This document shows positions 43,501-53,084 of a stretch of 64,000 bases of DNA, in pieces; position 1 is the stretch's first letter, and each line of letters opens with the position of its first letter. The stretch is from the NCBI GenBank assembly GCA_907165065.1, contig OU015530.1, forward strand, positions 50,758,465-50,822,464, written 5' to 3'. A model generated the notes under the pieces. The model had not been told where the DNA came from, did no database searches, and saw nothing but the letters and a program-made list of their open reading frames with translations. The position numbers and the translations under genes were made by a program. The stretch is from Caprimulgus europaeus. Lineage: Eukaryota > Chordata > Aves > Caprimulgiformes > Caprimulgidae.

Positions 43501-46500
43501 CCAGATGCCTCGTCATCTGTAAACTGGAAGCACATACCTTCAGAAACACTCAGCCCTCACTCCCATCCTGTGTCTACAGCCCAACAGAGAATGCACACCT
43601 GGATTTACTGTCTTTTCACACATTTCAATGACTTCTCTAAGAGTCAAACAAGTGGGCAGATTAAAGTTATGCTCAACACATGGGGAAACAAGCTGCAGTT
43701 TAACTGTCTGCAAAATACAGGAGGCTGAGCAATCCAGACCATCCAGCCTTACAATCTGAACTGGTTAACACTAAGATGCCATATATCCATTCTCCTGATT
43801 CTACTGGCACTCAACTCTGACCAAGTACAATGCCAAGGATCAACTGGTTTTGTGTGTTTGTTGCTTGTTTGGGGTTTTTTTTAATGAAACTCCAAAATCA
43901 AATCTGTTTTCAGCTCTTTAAACTCAACCCAGTATCCTTTAGTGAATATTCCCCACAAGCAATGACAAATCTGTTTATTTACTTCATATAACCAAATATG
44001 GGTGTTAGTGATCAGTAGAAGTTTAAATGGACGTAAAAAAATTACAAAGAGAAAATTCAGTTCTTGCAATGTCACTAAACTAAGCTTTCAAACCAGACAT
44101 TTCAATCATAAATAGCTATGAAAATAAGACTGCTCTGTACAAATTATGATGCAACACAAGTCAAGCATGGCAACTCTATTGTTTTGAAACAGCAGGTAAA
44201 AACAATTGCCCTTGATCAGGTTCCCCTCTTTACTCCCTACAGATGCTTTTATATTTTAATTGATCTTCTATATATAAACTAATTTAAATAGGCAAACACC
44301 ATTGAAACAAACAGTTGTTTTACATTTCTCTGCTCAAACATCTACATATTGCAACCTCCTTCAATTACAATCCCTATTTCAGCTGCAGAGGAAAGCCAGA
44401 CAGATATCCAAGCATTTACCATCTTCCTCTTGAACACTAAATAATGCAATTTTGTGGTCTCTAAAAATGTCACCTTGTATGGCCTTACGGTCATACAAAA
44501 CCTTGCTGCAGTGATTATGGTAGTGCACTGCCATTTTAAGGGTACAAATATCTTGCACCGTCATTGTTCTTACAGCTGGACTGCAGTAACCCACTGACTT
44601 GATGTAACCACTTCCAAAGGTTTATTATTTTTTTTAAAGTAATGCAACTGGTTTTGCAGCAACCCAAATGATGAGTGTCCACATAATGACTAACACAGCT
44701 CAAGACAACCAACACCACCAGGAAGATAGTAACTTCTGTTTAAGCTATGCCTGCTTACTATGCCACATTTTCTCATGCTAGATACCACTTTTAGAACTAC
44801 AGAGTTGTATTATAAACCAACACCACTTGAAGACAAGATCTTAGCTCTTCAGCACACAATTCTTACACAGATGGACCTTCAGGTCAGCCAGGTTTAAATC
44901 TAGATAATGCAAAGTTACATGCCAAACCTTTTTTCTCTGTTGAGATCTCTCTATAGCAAAGAGAAACACTCTGCAGCATAATTCATAGCAGTTTTCCAGG
45001 CCAGATAGTTACGTTTCATGGCCGTAAAAGTGCTTCAACCTAGTTTTACTGCTGGTCAAGAAACAGTATCAAAAGATGGTCCAAGTTCCTGACAAGTTTC
45101 TAGTGTAGACCTGGAATCCCAACTCAGCCAACATCATGAACCTCTAGCCTTCAGCTCTTCCAAACCCTCCAAATTTCTCAAATCCTATTACTTATTTATG
45201 AGCAATTCCTACCAAAATCCAAAGATGAATTACAACCACTTACAATGCAAAGCCCTTTCCACAAGTCCCCTCAAGCAGGATGCATACAAAAGCCTCAAAA
45301 TGACTGGTCAGTCTGTGCGTGGTGACCACATCTTATAAGAACTGTTCCATGTATGTACCCATCACCTCCCTGTTCTCATCCCTTCTTTCCCTGTCTCATC
45401 GCACACTTACGATACACACACCTCGGGAGAGAGGGAGTGAGTTTTTCTTTTTTATGCTTATTTATTCTGTGACACCTCACACTGTCAGTAAGTGTTACAA
45501 ATTATGCCATTTTGACATTAAGCATTGTCAGAGCCCAAAGCCAGTTGTAGCTCTCTTTTAGAAAAGAAGGTAACGCGCATCTACAAACAGCAGTCACTGC
45601 CAGCTTCATCAGTTGTGAGATAGCAAGCACTGAAACGGGCCCAAGCCTTACACTTGCAGTGCGATATGATACCTAGCAAACATCAGAGGCATCTTTTTTT
45701 TTTTTTTAACCATATCTGAAACTACCTATATTTTCATTTTTCTTCTACCTGTCTAGGCAGTAACATTGGAAGATACCAGTAAACAACAGTATTTGGCAAT
45801 ACAATCAGTATAACATTTCTCCCTGAGAAACTCTTGCAAGTCAATGTTTGTGTCAAGCATGGTTAAGTGCCTGTAAAACATTAACTTGTACAGAAAGAGA
45901 AGACAGCATCAGCAGAGCACAAAACCACTGGCAGCAACAGCCAACAATTTTTCTTTTTTTAAATAATTCTCAGTACTACTGTGTGGGAGGCGAGGAGAGA
46001 AGAAAAAAAGGGAGGAGGGGAATCCATGAAAATATGCTTTTTAAGCAGGAAAATGTGCACTGTAGGAGCTGGAAGAGGTTTTGTATTTCTTCCAGCGGTA
46101 TCAGGGCAGCCTAGAAAGGTAGGGGTAGGTAGCAACAGTTGCCAAGACACGCAAGGCAAGGGCTACAGCTCCTAACTTCAGTTCCAGGCTCTCATGACAA
46201 AACTCACCAAGAAGTGTGCACATTAGCTGAGTCTCAACTGCAAGATCCTGACAGTGATCACTAAACACACTAAGCCCCCTCTCTAACTTCCAGGCAGCAC
46301 TAGAAGGAAAAAAAAACAAGACCCATAAAATATCAAAAAAGCACTAACTGAATAAGTAAGCAGGACAGACCAGTTACGCAAGAAAACAAAAGAAATATTC
46401 CACCACTTGGTTCTTCCTATTGCAGCTCTAAGAAAATCACCATTACCAAAGCAACAGAGAAGGTGCAGGATTCTGCAGAGACTGACTAATGCTGGCTGTT

Positions 46501-49500
46501 TTGTTAGACCAGCCCAAGGCTCTGGCCAGCTGTGAACCAGAGTAAGCACAAAGACAGTAAAACACACTTGGTTCCCCACACTAAAAGCCTCCTATTTGTT
46601 TTATTCTCACACTGGTGTAACTCCAGCAGTGCTATAAAGCTGTTCTACACAGCTTATTTTTTGGTTCTATAGTCTATGCCCAGAACTGTTATCTTTTTTT
46701 TCTGCTTATTAAGAACAGATCATCCACACTAGAAATCCACAAAATACAAGCCTCATTTCCTCTTTGGCTATGCTGATGGTAGTTTCTAACTCTGTGGATA
46801 CCCCTTCAATAAAACCTTCACTAATCATTTTTCTATGTAAAATGGAAGTCCTAAGCTACACAGTCAAGTCTCACAAGCGTGGGAGGTGAATCAGCAGGAA
46901 CACTGCAGAGCTCTTAACATCTTAAAATGGTACCAACATAGCCTAAAAAGGTAGTCCTACATAGCAACTGTTGCTAAGATGGAGTATTTTACTGCACTGA
47001 GATGGCCAAGACTTCTAGACTAGGAAAAATGTTTGATGACTGCATCTTTCATCTTCCTAGAATACACCTGCACACTTACTGCAACACTAACCACATGCTG
47101 TCTCATCAGCCTTAACTGTTCACAATTTTGTGTTTTGTTTTGCTTCAATATTACACTATCATGAACATAATACTATTAGTTTTAGGCACTGAAAAAACAT
47201 CAAAGATTTCTCCTTATCCAAAACAAGATGGAGATACCACAATGATCCAGCAGATAAAAAAGGTATTATACACTGTTTACCCAAGATGTCTTTTAATAAA
47301 GTAACTAAGCTGCATAGCTTTTGGGCAGAACAGGTAAATGAGCTATTTTAAAAACGAAAAAGAAAAGCAAACTAGAAGAAACTCATTTACCAAATGAAAA
47401 ACTGCCACTTCTCTACATGTACGTAAGAACATAAGTCCATCTTGATCTATTCCAATCCCTGGTATCATATTTAAAACACTCAACGTGACAACTTGACAGC
47501 ATTTCAAGCACCAGTCTCCAGATTAAAACAGCTTACCAGCTTATCTTTATGGAATAGTTCATTTCTATGGAACACTTTTCATCATATTTCACTGCAAAAG
47601 GTTACACAACACATAGGTAATGTAAAGCTTTTTTCAGGATTTTCAGGAACTGAGTATACTATTTAAAACCAGAGCTATGTTTCTGCCTGACAGCGAACTG
47701 AATTTTGGTATCTCCTGCTCTGTGATACAGAAGAGTAACAGGTTTCACGAGGAACAGGCGTGTGTAAGACACAGGCTGGCAATGTAACCGTGCCATTAAC
47801 ACCAGCTGAATGAAAAACCAGCAACAAATCCTGACATCATCTTGTAGGAAAAACACAAGGTCAACAGGAACTCCTGAACCCGAGCCTGTGACGTAAACCT
47901 AACCTGCCACGAAGCACACTACAAATCCAGTCTCACTTATTACAGATAATCAAGCTCTCCACCCCATCAATTAAAATCACATTCACTCCTACTACATTAT
48001 GCACAAGAACACATACACAAAAATACACCAAACTCAAACAGTTTAGTTTATCTGTTCAGAAGTAGTCTTTATGTTGGTAAACAATTACTCATAGATGCCT
48101 GAAGTACTCAGTGACTAAGTATTTAGAAGGATGTAAGAATTGCATAACATATTCCCCAACTGGTGTATTTCACGTTTTCTTTCCAAATTACTCTTACAGG
48201 ATAGAGTTTAGCTTCCTCAAATGAAATAAAGTAGAAAAATTAATTTCTACAGGACACATAAGTTCTTTTTACTTTCCCAAAACTTCTTTTTTAGAGTTTG
48301 GCATGATGCAAAGCAACTCATTAGCAACAAGCAAGAAGAGAATTAAAGAGAACTAATTATGATACACTGCCTGGAACTGAAGTTCTCTAACCACTGCTTG
48401 AAAGAAATAGTACTTTTTTGTTGTTGTTTGTTGGCTTTGTTTTTGGTTTTGTTTTTTTATAAACTACATCTACACCCAAAACCACCAAGCCACAGAAAAA
48501 ACATTTCCAAAGTCTGCTTGGATTTGAAAATGTATTTGCTTTGGAAAAACATCTTTAAAGTGTCACAGTCGTTACCTCACAAATGCTGAGCAGTGAGTAA
48601 AGATCAAGAGTTTAAATGAATCCACATGAACTCAGTTCCCAAATGGCTTTGGACACTGATGAGAAACTCTCCAGAAACTCTGCAGCATTTTCCACAGACA
48701 CCAAAAGTTACAGTTAAAACGTAGGCTGTATTACAGCAGAACATAACACAGGACCAATCACATTACTTACTGGGAGTTTTTTTTGCTCAAGTCAGTGACA
48801 ACCATCACCTTAAATTATTCTGGAAAAGTTCTACGTGACCTAAAATCTAAGGTTTAGTATCTGATGCAATAAAGTGCGGTTTGGCTTTTGGAAAAACAAG
48901 TGATACTAAGGCTATGTTTAATTTAGATGACCTGAAATTAGAGAACGTTCAGAAGAACATGACTTTCAGTGAAAGCTTGTCAAAGAAGCATAAAGAGATT
49001 AAGAATTGCTGTGCTTTAAAGCAAATCTGCCTGCCACGAGCTCATTCAAGTAGCAGGGTTTTTGGCATCAGTCCTTAGCTGGTACAATAGCCCATGATCA
49101 TGCATTTGTATTTCATGAACTGTAAACACTATAGGCCTTTGACACTTGGAGGAGTTCTACCGTGTGCATATTCCAATATAACTCTAGGTTATGGTGACCA
49201 GTTGCATCAGTCCACCTAATAAAGTAGGATGCAATACCCACAGAGACCAATATACAGCCAGCACCCACTCACTCTCATCTGGGCACAAATGCAGAATCTA
49301 TTTCCAGTCACAGAATGCCTGTATGCTGCTGCTGAATAGCCTGAAGCACATCAAATTCAATTGAATTTGTCACACTGGAGAATTTTTACTACATCTTTGA
49401 ATCAGATAGTGACCCACAACACAGAAAAAGGTGCTTGCTGTGCTAGCACTATAAGCTTTTTTCCAGTTTTTATCAACAGCTTCACAAGAGGTTTTTAAAG

Positions 49501-52320
49501 CCACTACATTGCTGAGAGTACAACAACAGCCCTCAGATTAGTTAAAAAGAAATTAAACTGATGACAGCTTAAATTCAAGCTGGTGGAAGAAAATAACAGG
49601 CTCAGAGGTAGAGAAACACCCATTCAGCTACTCTTGGTACAGGAGTTCCAGCAGGAATATGGGGTGGACATGTACAGATGGTGCCCTCTTCAGCTCCTCC
49701 TCTGCCCCATCCTCTGTCATGGTTCACACCCCAAGGATATCTCCACTCAAAAGTCTTCTAGACCCTGAAGTTCATCAGAAGTGAATTAATCCGAAAGGAA
49801 GAAAATTTACAATAGTTTTCCTTTACTTCAGTATGGCAGACAATTGAAATAAGAAGTGTTCCTTGTTTTGTTTTAGTGATGGTTTGTTGTTTACCCTGTA
49901 ATTTTAATCTCATTTACAGAGAGACGGTTATCTGTAAACTGATTGCAGTAAGTACCAAGAAAAAAATTCAGCATCTATACAAGACAGTTGTTATGTTACA
50001 CTATAATCAGATGATCACCAAATCACAGAACAGCCGAGGTTGGAAGGGACCTTGAAAGATCATCTGGTCCCACCTTTCATCAGAAAGGGAGCCTAGATGA
50101 GATAAATTATCTAACACCCTCTCCAATCGCTTTTTCAGCCCTGCAATATATCCTTACGGAGGAATTAAACTTTAATCTGCATCTTCAAAGCCAAAACTGT
50201 CTCTGTCAACTGTTACTCTCCAATGTCATCATATTAACACCCCATTTATTTTTCCAAGACCTGTTCCATACTACTTTGACAATTTTTAGAGCCTTTTTTT
50301 TTTAAAAAAAGAAAACGCTGGGATGCCGCTATCTCCATATTTTAAAGTCTTTCCCCTCCCTCAAAAAATCCAAAAACTAAATACAAAACACTAGTTCCCA
50401 CAGTTAAAACTTTAACTGACCGAAAACATTTCAGCCAAATAACCACTTAGTCATGGGCTTCTTTCCCATTTGTTACCTCTATCGACTTTGGACAGTAGTC
50501 TCTTTCCAAAAAGAGTTGCATATACCATCCTTTTAAGTTCTTGGTGCTTTTTTTTTTTGCCTTTTTTTTTTTTTACTGTTTTTTAAAAGTGTGTTTAACA
50601 ACTTCAGCCAGGAATTCTCCTTGACTAGATGTATGGACCTAAGTGTGTGACACCTCTGGGTTTCTTCATTCTGGCAAATGCTGCACAGTGACCATCTAGA
50701 CTAAACAAACAGTGTTTACAGGGGGCAAGGATTGTATTTAATTGGCCACCATTTATTGATGAGCACAGTGTTACCATTGAACAAACAGTTGCTTGTGCCC
50801 ACTTAGTACAAAGGGATCCTAATTCATGGTTAGACACAAACGGTATTCCACAACAAAAAACCTAGTCTTGAAACTGCAGTTTCACCAGTTAGCTGAATGT
50901 TGTCTGCTGCATGCACCTTTGTAAATGAAAGCAGGCTCATTCAACTCACAGAAGTTTTAAACACGAGATCCAAAATGCTTCAAAAGTGACACACTTTTTA
51001 AATTACTGTCTTCATAATACTACAAAAAAGTTTCCAGGGGTAGAACATGAATGCAAAGTTTACTTCCACTTCCACACACAACTGATCTGAACCACAAAGA
51101 TTTCTGTAAAATAACTTAAACATTGTAATATATTTAACACCACCAAAACAATGCTCAAGATATTAAAATATTTACTGTTTTACCAATCAGTGTTGTCCTT
51201 TCCAGCCTTCTTCCCAAACTCAACTCCTAAGTTTGGGAAATTTTTTGTAACATTTACCTTTAGTAGTAAATGTAATTGCATTTATGTACTTCTTCACCAG
51301 TTAAGCTAACAGCAAACAGTCTGACCACTTGGATGAGTGATCATGAGGACAAGCCACACTCATCTCTGTGACACCTACTTACAAAAAAAAAAAAAAACAA
51401 ACCCCAGACTAAAATCATCACAAACTTTTGTACAAGGACAAGTGGGTCAACTGGCAACTCTGACCTGTCTTTATCAAAACTGTTATTCCCTGTGAAAGCA
51501 AGGCCCACAGCACCAGAAACAAACATGTTCTTAACTATATCTCTCTTGAACACCATGATGTGACCCCCTGCAAGTCTTTTTAATCAGTCAAATGTTCTAA
51601 CTTCAAAATTTGCTTAATATACCCATTAGAAAGGGTTCTGAGTTGTCATGGAACATGCTGTGAGATGCATCCTTAGTCAAGAAGGAGAGCAGTGGCACGC
51701 CTGAGAGTCCTGAGGTCAAGCACTGATTTCATTTTACACTTTCCAAGCGAGACCTTCTGCTTCTGGACAGGCTGTAAAATAAATTATAACTACACGCCAG
51801 ATGAGAGATAAGTTATTCAAACAGGCCACACACTGTAGCTGTAAAAACGATGGGAATGGATGTCTCCACACAAACTCCATCCCACCCGTAGGCCCCACAC
51901 CCGTGGTGAGCGATGAAGCCGTTGCCCCGGCCTGGGCCGAGGGGAGACAACAGTTCCCATCCCCGCACGACGCCGACTGCCATTAGCAAGAGAGGAGCCT
52001 CTGGGGCCCGTCCGTGCCAGGGGAGCTCCTCCTTCCCCCCGGGAGCGCGAGGCCCACCCGCTCCGCGCCCCGCCGCACCCCCGAGCACGCAAAACTCGCC
52101 GCCCCCACCCAGGCGGGAGGCACAGAGGCAGCGGCGCCACCGCCCCAGGAAGGCCCCGCAACCCACAGCTCCCCTCAGCCCCGCCGGCCCCTCCGCCGCG
52201 GCAGCAGCCGGCCCCGCTCCCCCAGGAAAGGCCCCGGAGCCTCGAGAGCCCGCCCGCCCCGAGGCGAAGCGCCTCGAGGCCGCAGCACCCACCTGCGCCT
52301 CCTCCCAGGGCGGCAGCCAT
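11052..52320 (-). CDS. RBM33: RBM33, RNA-binding motif protein 33 (5' part, exons 1-10, residues 1-468)
   Basis: Ten exons at 52293-52320, 42679-42757, 37779-37827, 35650-35726, 34041-34341, 32793-32903, 25706-25877, 18470-18678, 16340-16658 and 11052-11110 join to 1404 nt, exactly 468 codons, with GT/AG introns and phase kept at each junction. The product matches vertebrate RBM33 as I know it: DDDFDQFDKPGAERSW near the start, LSDEELNDDLLQSDNEEE in exon 4, an acidic stretch through residue about 250, RERRNIPETLELSAEAKAAL across exons 7/8, two RGG triplets near residues 301-307, Q25 at residues 364-388, and MTPPPVTPQQPKNIHINPHF in exon 9. Human RBM33 is about 1170 residues, so roughly 40 percent is here and the C-terminal RNA-binding module is off the left edge. 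Family knowledge: a nuclear RNA-binding protein linked to export of GC-rich transcripts and to ALKBH5-dependent m6A removal. The coding part looks intact. Confidence 0.97.
11111..16339 (-). other. RBM33 intron 9
   Basis: A 5.2-kb AT-rich intron. A possible cryptic or poison exon at 15944-15984, about 360 nt past exon 9, is described under findings. I see no repeat family or RNA gene in the remainder. Confidence 0.85.
16340..16658 (-). CDS. RBM33: RBM33 coding exon 9 (polyglutamine exon)
   Basis: The 319-nt exon follows GACTTTAG and ends at the donor GTGAGC. It encodes THSQRLIPTHQQPVRSLFQQ, a His, 25 consecutive Gln, a His/Pro-rich spacer, and LHMPPPIETPRIMMTPPP followed by VTPQQPKNIHINPHFKGTVV and TPVQ. 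The part after the glutamines is nearly identical to mammalian RBM33. The human protein has a shorter, mixed Pro/Gln tract at this place as I recall it. The exon ends one base into a Val codon. Confidence 0.96.
16521..16595 (-). repeat. RBM33: CAG/CAA trinucleotide repeat encoding Q25
   Basis: Twenty-five glutamine codons in a row. Reading along RBM33: five CAG, three CAA, three CAG, one CAA, four CAG, three CAA, four CAG, one CAA, one CAG. The longest pure CAG run is five, so the tract is heavily interrupted at the DNA level while the peptide is uniform. Confidence 0.97.
17041..17105 (-). mobile_element. CR1 3' tail, antisense fragment
   Basis: CAGAATCAGAGAATC followed by GGCTGG and AAGATCATCAAGTCCAGCC is the reverse complement of a CR1 3' end. 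It is short and diverged; the left end, which is the CR1 3' terminus, is the clearest part. Confidence 0.75.
17211..17235. repeat. Tandem pair of 12-bp perfect palindromes
   Basis: AAAGGTACCTTT at 17211-17222 and again at 17224-17235, separated by one base. Each copy is its own reverse complement. Confidence 0.95.
18470..18678 (-). CDS. RBM33: RBM33 coding exon 8 (RGG patch, weak donor)
   Basis: The 209-nt exon begins after TTTTAACAG and encodes ELSAEAKAALLEFEERERQ, then a Gly/Arg patch GRYGSRRGGRRGG (RGG at residues about 301-303 and 305-307), then the block ending KDHRTALLPNQPSTM. RGG patches commonly contact RNA and are substrates of arginine methyltransferases. The end at 18470 is set by phase and by alignment of QPSTM|THSQRLIP with the mammalian protein. 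The donor there is GTACCT, a poor match to GTRAGT. The frame stays open for 41 codons past it. Confidence 0.92.
21049..21097. repeat. 25-bp tandem duplication
   Basis: A unit starting AAGGAAAGCGATTCTTAACG at 21049-21073 is followed directly by AAGGAAAGCAATTCTTAATG at 21074-21097 with few differences. Confidence 0.9.
23694..23729. repeat. Imperfect inverted repeat (12-bp arms)
   Basis: TGCATGCAATTG at 23694-23705 faces CAATTACATGCA at 23718-23729, 11 of 12 positions complementary, with a 12-nt spacer. Confidence 0.8.
25706..25877 (-). CDS. RBM33: RBM33 coding exon 7
   Basis: The 172-nt exon follows TTTTTTCAG and ends before GTGAGG. It encodes 57 residues: AAIESLELQEETKEESDEEE, a DDDEESGRLRFK segment, and IIRLSDVTRERRNIPETL, plus one base of a Glu codon. 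The end of the acidic region (DEEEDDDEE) passes here into a basic stretch. The match to vertebrate RBM33 is very close. Confidence 0.97.
30608..30624 (+). repeat. (AAC)n microsatellite
   Basis: About five AAC units in a row followed by an A run, in RBM33 intron 6. Confidence 0.85.
32224..32228. repeat. 5' target-site duplication of the solo LTR
   Basis: TCTAC immediately before the LTR, repeated exactly at 32731-32735 immediately after it. Confidence 0.85.
32229..32730 (+). mobile_element. Solo LTR of an avian endogenous retrovirus (ERVL-like)
   Basis: A 502-bp element begins TGTCCTGG and ends AAAGACA (terminal TG...CA within a TGTC/GACA inverted repeat). It is flanked on both sides by the same 5 bp, TCTAC, at 32224-32228 and 32731-32735. 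The interior resembles LTRs common in bird genomes (GGCGATCAAGCTCTTTACCA near 32373). An ATTAAA signal at 32623-32628 precedes a T-rich stretch. There is no internal gag/pol region, so this is a solo LTR left by recombination. A 5-bp duplication is typical of ERVL-type insertions. It is antisense to RBM33. Confidence 0.9.
32731..32735. repeat. 3' target-site duplication of the solo LTR
   Basis: TCTAC, the exact copy of 32224-32228. The two copies mark the insertion site inside RBM33 intron 6. Confidence 0.85.
32793..32903 (-). CDS. RBM33: RBM33 coding exon 6
   Basis: The 111-nt, phase-0 exon encodes 37 residues starting DEDYMQSYNEHAMGEQEEY and ending MTNESEE. The acceptor is GCATTAG and the donor GTATGT. 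Being symmetrical in phase, it could be skipped without breaking the frame. An antisense solo LTR begins about 60 bp downstream of its donor, an unusually close insertion. Confidence 0.95.
32904..34040 (-). other. RBM33 intron 5
   Basis: A 1.14-kb AT-rich intron. I see nothing beyond the splice signals. Confidence 0.85.
34041..34341 (-). CDS. RBM33: RBM33 coding exon 5
   Basis: The 301-nt exon lies between GCCATAG and the donor GTGAGT. It completes an Arg codon and encodes 100 residues starting SQGVTVSLSATSGLLTSYEL, passing through IEHESEYDQGEDEIVYGKSE and ending EINEPLDEFP. It is almost pure acidic low-complexity sequence with scattered Tyr. The frame is open throughout and aligns without gross gaps to the mammalian protein. 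Confidence 0.96.
34342..35649 (-). other. RBM33 intron 4
   Basis: A 1.3-kb AT-rich intron between good splice sites. I see no recognisable element inside. Confidence 0.85.
35650..35726 (-). CDS. RBM33: RBM33 coding exon 4
   Basis: The 77-nt exon follows CCTAG and ends before GTATCTG. It encodes 25 residues, NQSDLSDEELNDDLLQSD then NEEEQEF, plus two bases of an Arg codon. Mammals have Ser at this split codon, a conservative change at the exon border. The segment is strongly acidic and probably disordered. Confidence 0.95.
35727..37778 (-). other. RBM33 intron 3
   Basis: A 2.05-kb AT-rich intron with short poly-T runs (for example near 36281 and 36640). I see no exon, RNA gene or recognisable repeat. 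Confidence 0.85.
37779..37827 (-). CDS. RBM33: RBM33 coding exon 3
   Basis: A short 49-nt exon between TTTTCCAG and GTAAGAG. It completes a Ser codon and then encodes ELDDDLLGEDLLTGKK, matching the DDLLGEDLLTGKK motif of mammalian RBM33. It ends on a codon boundary. Confidence 0.94.
37828..42678 (-). other. RBM33 intron 2
   Basis: A 4.85-kb AT-rich intron. Noted inside: a degenerate tandem duplication at 38547-38587, an A-rich stretch at 39838-39885, and a locally GC-richer block near 38130-38370 with no recognisable coding content. Nothing else is supported. Confidence 0.85.
38547..38587. repeat. Tandem duplication, unit about 21 bp
   Basis: TGTCCTAATACTAAA occurs twice, followed by CATGCA in the first copy and ATGAG in the second. 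Confidence 0.85.
42679..42757 (-). CDS. RBM33: RBM33 coding exon 2
   Basis: The 79-nt exon follows the acceptor TTCTTTACAG and ends before the donor GTATGG. It completes codon 10 as Asp and encodes DDFDQFDKPGAERSWRRRAGDDDWD plus two bases of a Ser codon. This is the conserved N-terminal block of RBM33. The alternating acidic and basic composition is typical of the family. Confidence 0.95.
43490..43550 (+). mobile_element. Possible MIR-like 3' remnant
   Basis: GATGCCTCGTCATCTGTAAA followed by CTGGAAGCACATACCT resembles the MIR 3' phrase TCCTCATCTGTAAAATGGG. The match is short, so this is tentative. Confidence 0.3.
50022..50135 (-). mobile_element. CR1 3' fragment, antisense
   Basis: AATCACAGAACAGCCGAGGT followed by TGGAAGGGACCTTGAAAGAT and CATCTGGTCC is the characteristic reverse-complemented CR1 tail. 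The inner end is diverged, so the right border is approximate. Confidence 0.9.
52293..52320 (-). CDS. RBM33: RBM33 coding exon 1 (start codon)
   Basis: Encodes the first nine residues (MAAALGGGA) plus the first base of codon 10. The start has a strong Kozak context, with G at -3 and G at +4 (GCCATGG). The MAAALG opening matches mammalian RBM33. The exon ends CAG|GTGGGT, a good donor, and lies within the CpG island. A GTG-initiated frame upstream at 52454 is not a plausible eukaryotic start, so this ATG is preferred. Confidence 0.93.
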
Positions 52321-52475
52321 GGCTCTTCGCCTCGCGCAGGCGGCGGCGGCTCCCGGCAGCGACCCTGGGCCGCCCCCAGGAGCGGCGTAGGGACGGTGAA
52401 GGGCTCGGATTCAGCGCCCGGCGGCTGCCCCTCCCGCCGCCCCTCCGCACGCACCCGCCGCAGGAGAACAACAAA

Positions 52476-52487
52476 CTAACACAACAT
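52476..52487 (-). other. Minimal upstream ORF (three codons and stop)
   Basis: On the RBM33 strand, ATG TTG TGT TAG lies 165 nt upstream of the start codon. It is the only ATG in the 170 nt before the start. If transcription begins to the right of 52487, this tiny uORF would be in the 5' leader and could lower initiation. It overlaps the plus-strand ATG of the YY1-type element. Confidence 0.4.
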
Positions 52488-53084
52488 GGCGGCCGCCGCC
52501 ACCACCGTCGCTGTCGCCGCCGCCCCCGCGCTGCATCATGGGATGGCGGAGGACCGGTCCCTCCCTCGCGGCGGTGGGAGGGCACCGGCCGCCGCTGGTT
52601 GGTTAGTCAGGGCCCGGGCACGCCGCGCGCCGGCCGGCGTCAGCGCCTCCTGCGCATGCGCTGAACGGCCTCCTATCGGCGGTGCCGGGAGGGCGGGCTG
52701 GGCAGGAGTGCGCGTGCGCCACAGGTGGCACGTGCCTCGGCGGAGGGGCGGGGGTGCGCGTGCGCGTGGGGCGCTGGGGCGGGGGTGCTGTGCGGGACGC
52801 GGGGACAGCGGGCAGCGCGGGGGCTCCCTCGGGGCTGTGGGGAAGGGCCATGGAGCCGCGTCCGAGCGGCTCCGCACCCTGCCCGGGGTCCCTGCGGGCA
52901 GTCCGTGGCGCCTGGGCATTGTCTTCCCCTCACAGGGGAGCAGCCCCGCCGGCCCCGAGGGAGGCAGCGTGTGTGGCGTTACCTGAGCGGGACAAGCAGC
53001 GCGGAGTGGGAAGGGGAGAGAGCGGCGCTGCTTTCCAGCGCTCCCAGGCCTCCCTGGGGAGGATCTGTAGGTGTCTCTTGCCAA

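Larger units (their letters stand above)
42758..52292 (-). other. RBM33 intron 1
   Basis: A 9.5-kb AT-rich intron, GT at 52292 and AG at 42758. It holds a CR1 fragment near 50022-50135, a possible MIR-like remnant near 43490-43550, poly-T runs at about 45693-45708 and 50551-50574, and the GC-rich tail of the CpG island at its 5' end. I see no exon or RNA gene in the rest. Confidence 0.85.
51880..53030. promoter_or_regulatory. RBM33: CpG island and RBM33 promoter region, probably bidirectional
   Basis: About 1.1 kb of GC-rich, CpG-dense sequence stands out sharply from AT-rich DNA on both sides and contains RBM33 exon 1. There is no TATA box. Elements seen: a YY1-type CAACATGGCGGC at 52482-52493; a perfect NRF1-like palindrome TGCGCATGCGCT at 52651-52662; two more NRF1-like sites TGCGCGTGCGCC at 52709-52720 and TGCGCGTGCGCG at 52755-52766; and several GC boxes (GGGCGGG, GGGGCGGGG) between 52690 and 52790. 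G-runs at 52745-52805 could form a G-quadruplex on the plus strand. This is the usual design of a housekeeping promoter. The transcription start cannot be fixed by reading, but probably lies between 52330 and 52700. Confidence 0.85.

Noticed and set aside
51813-52454. Long minus-strand frame of 213 codons over RBM33 exon 1
   Set aside because: Its start is GTG, not ATG. It crosses the exon 1 donor into intron, and GC-rich islands give long chance frames in every phase.
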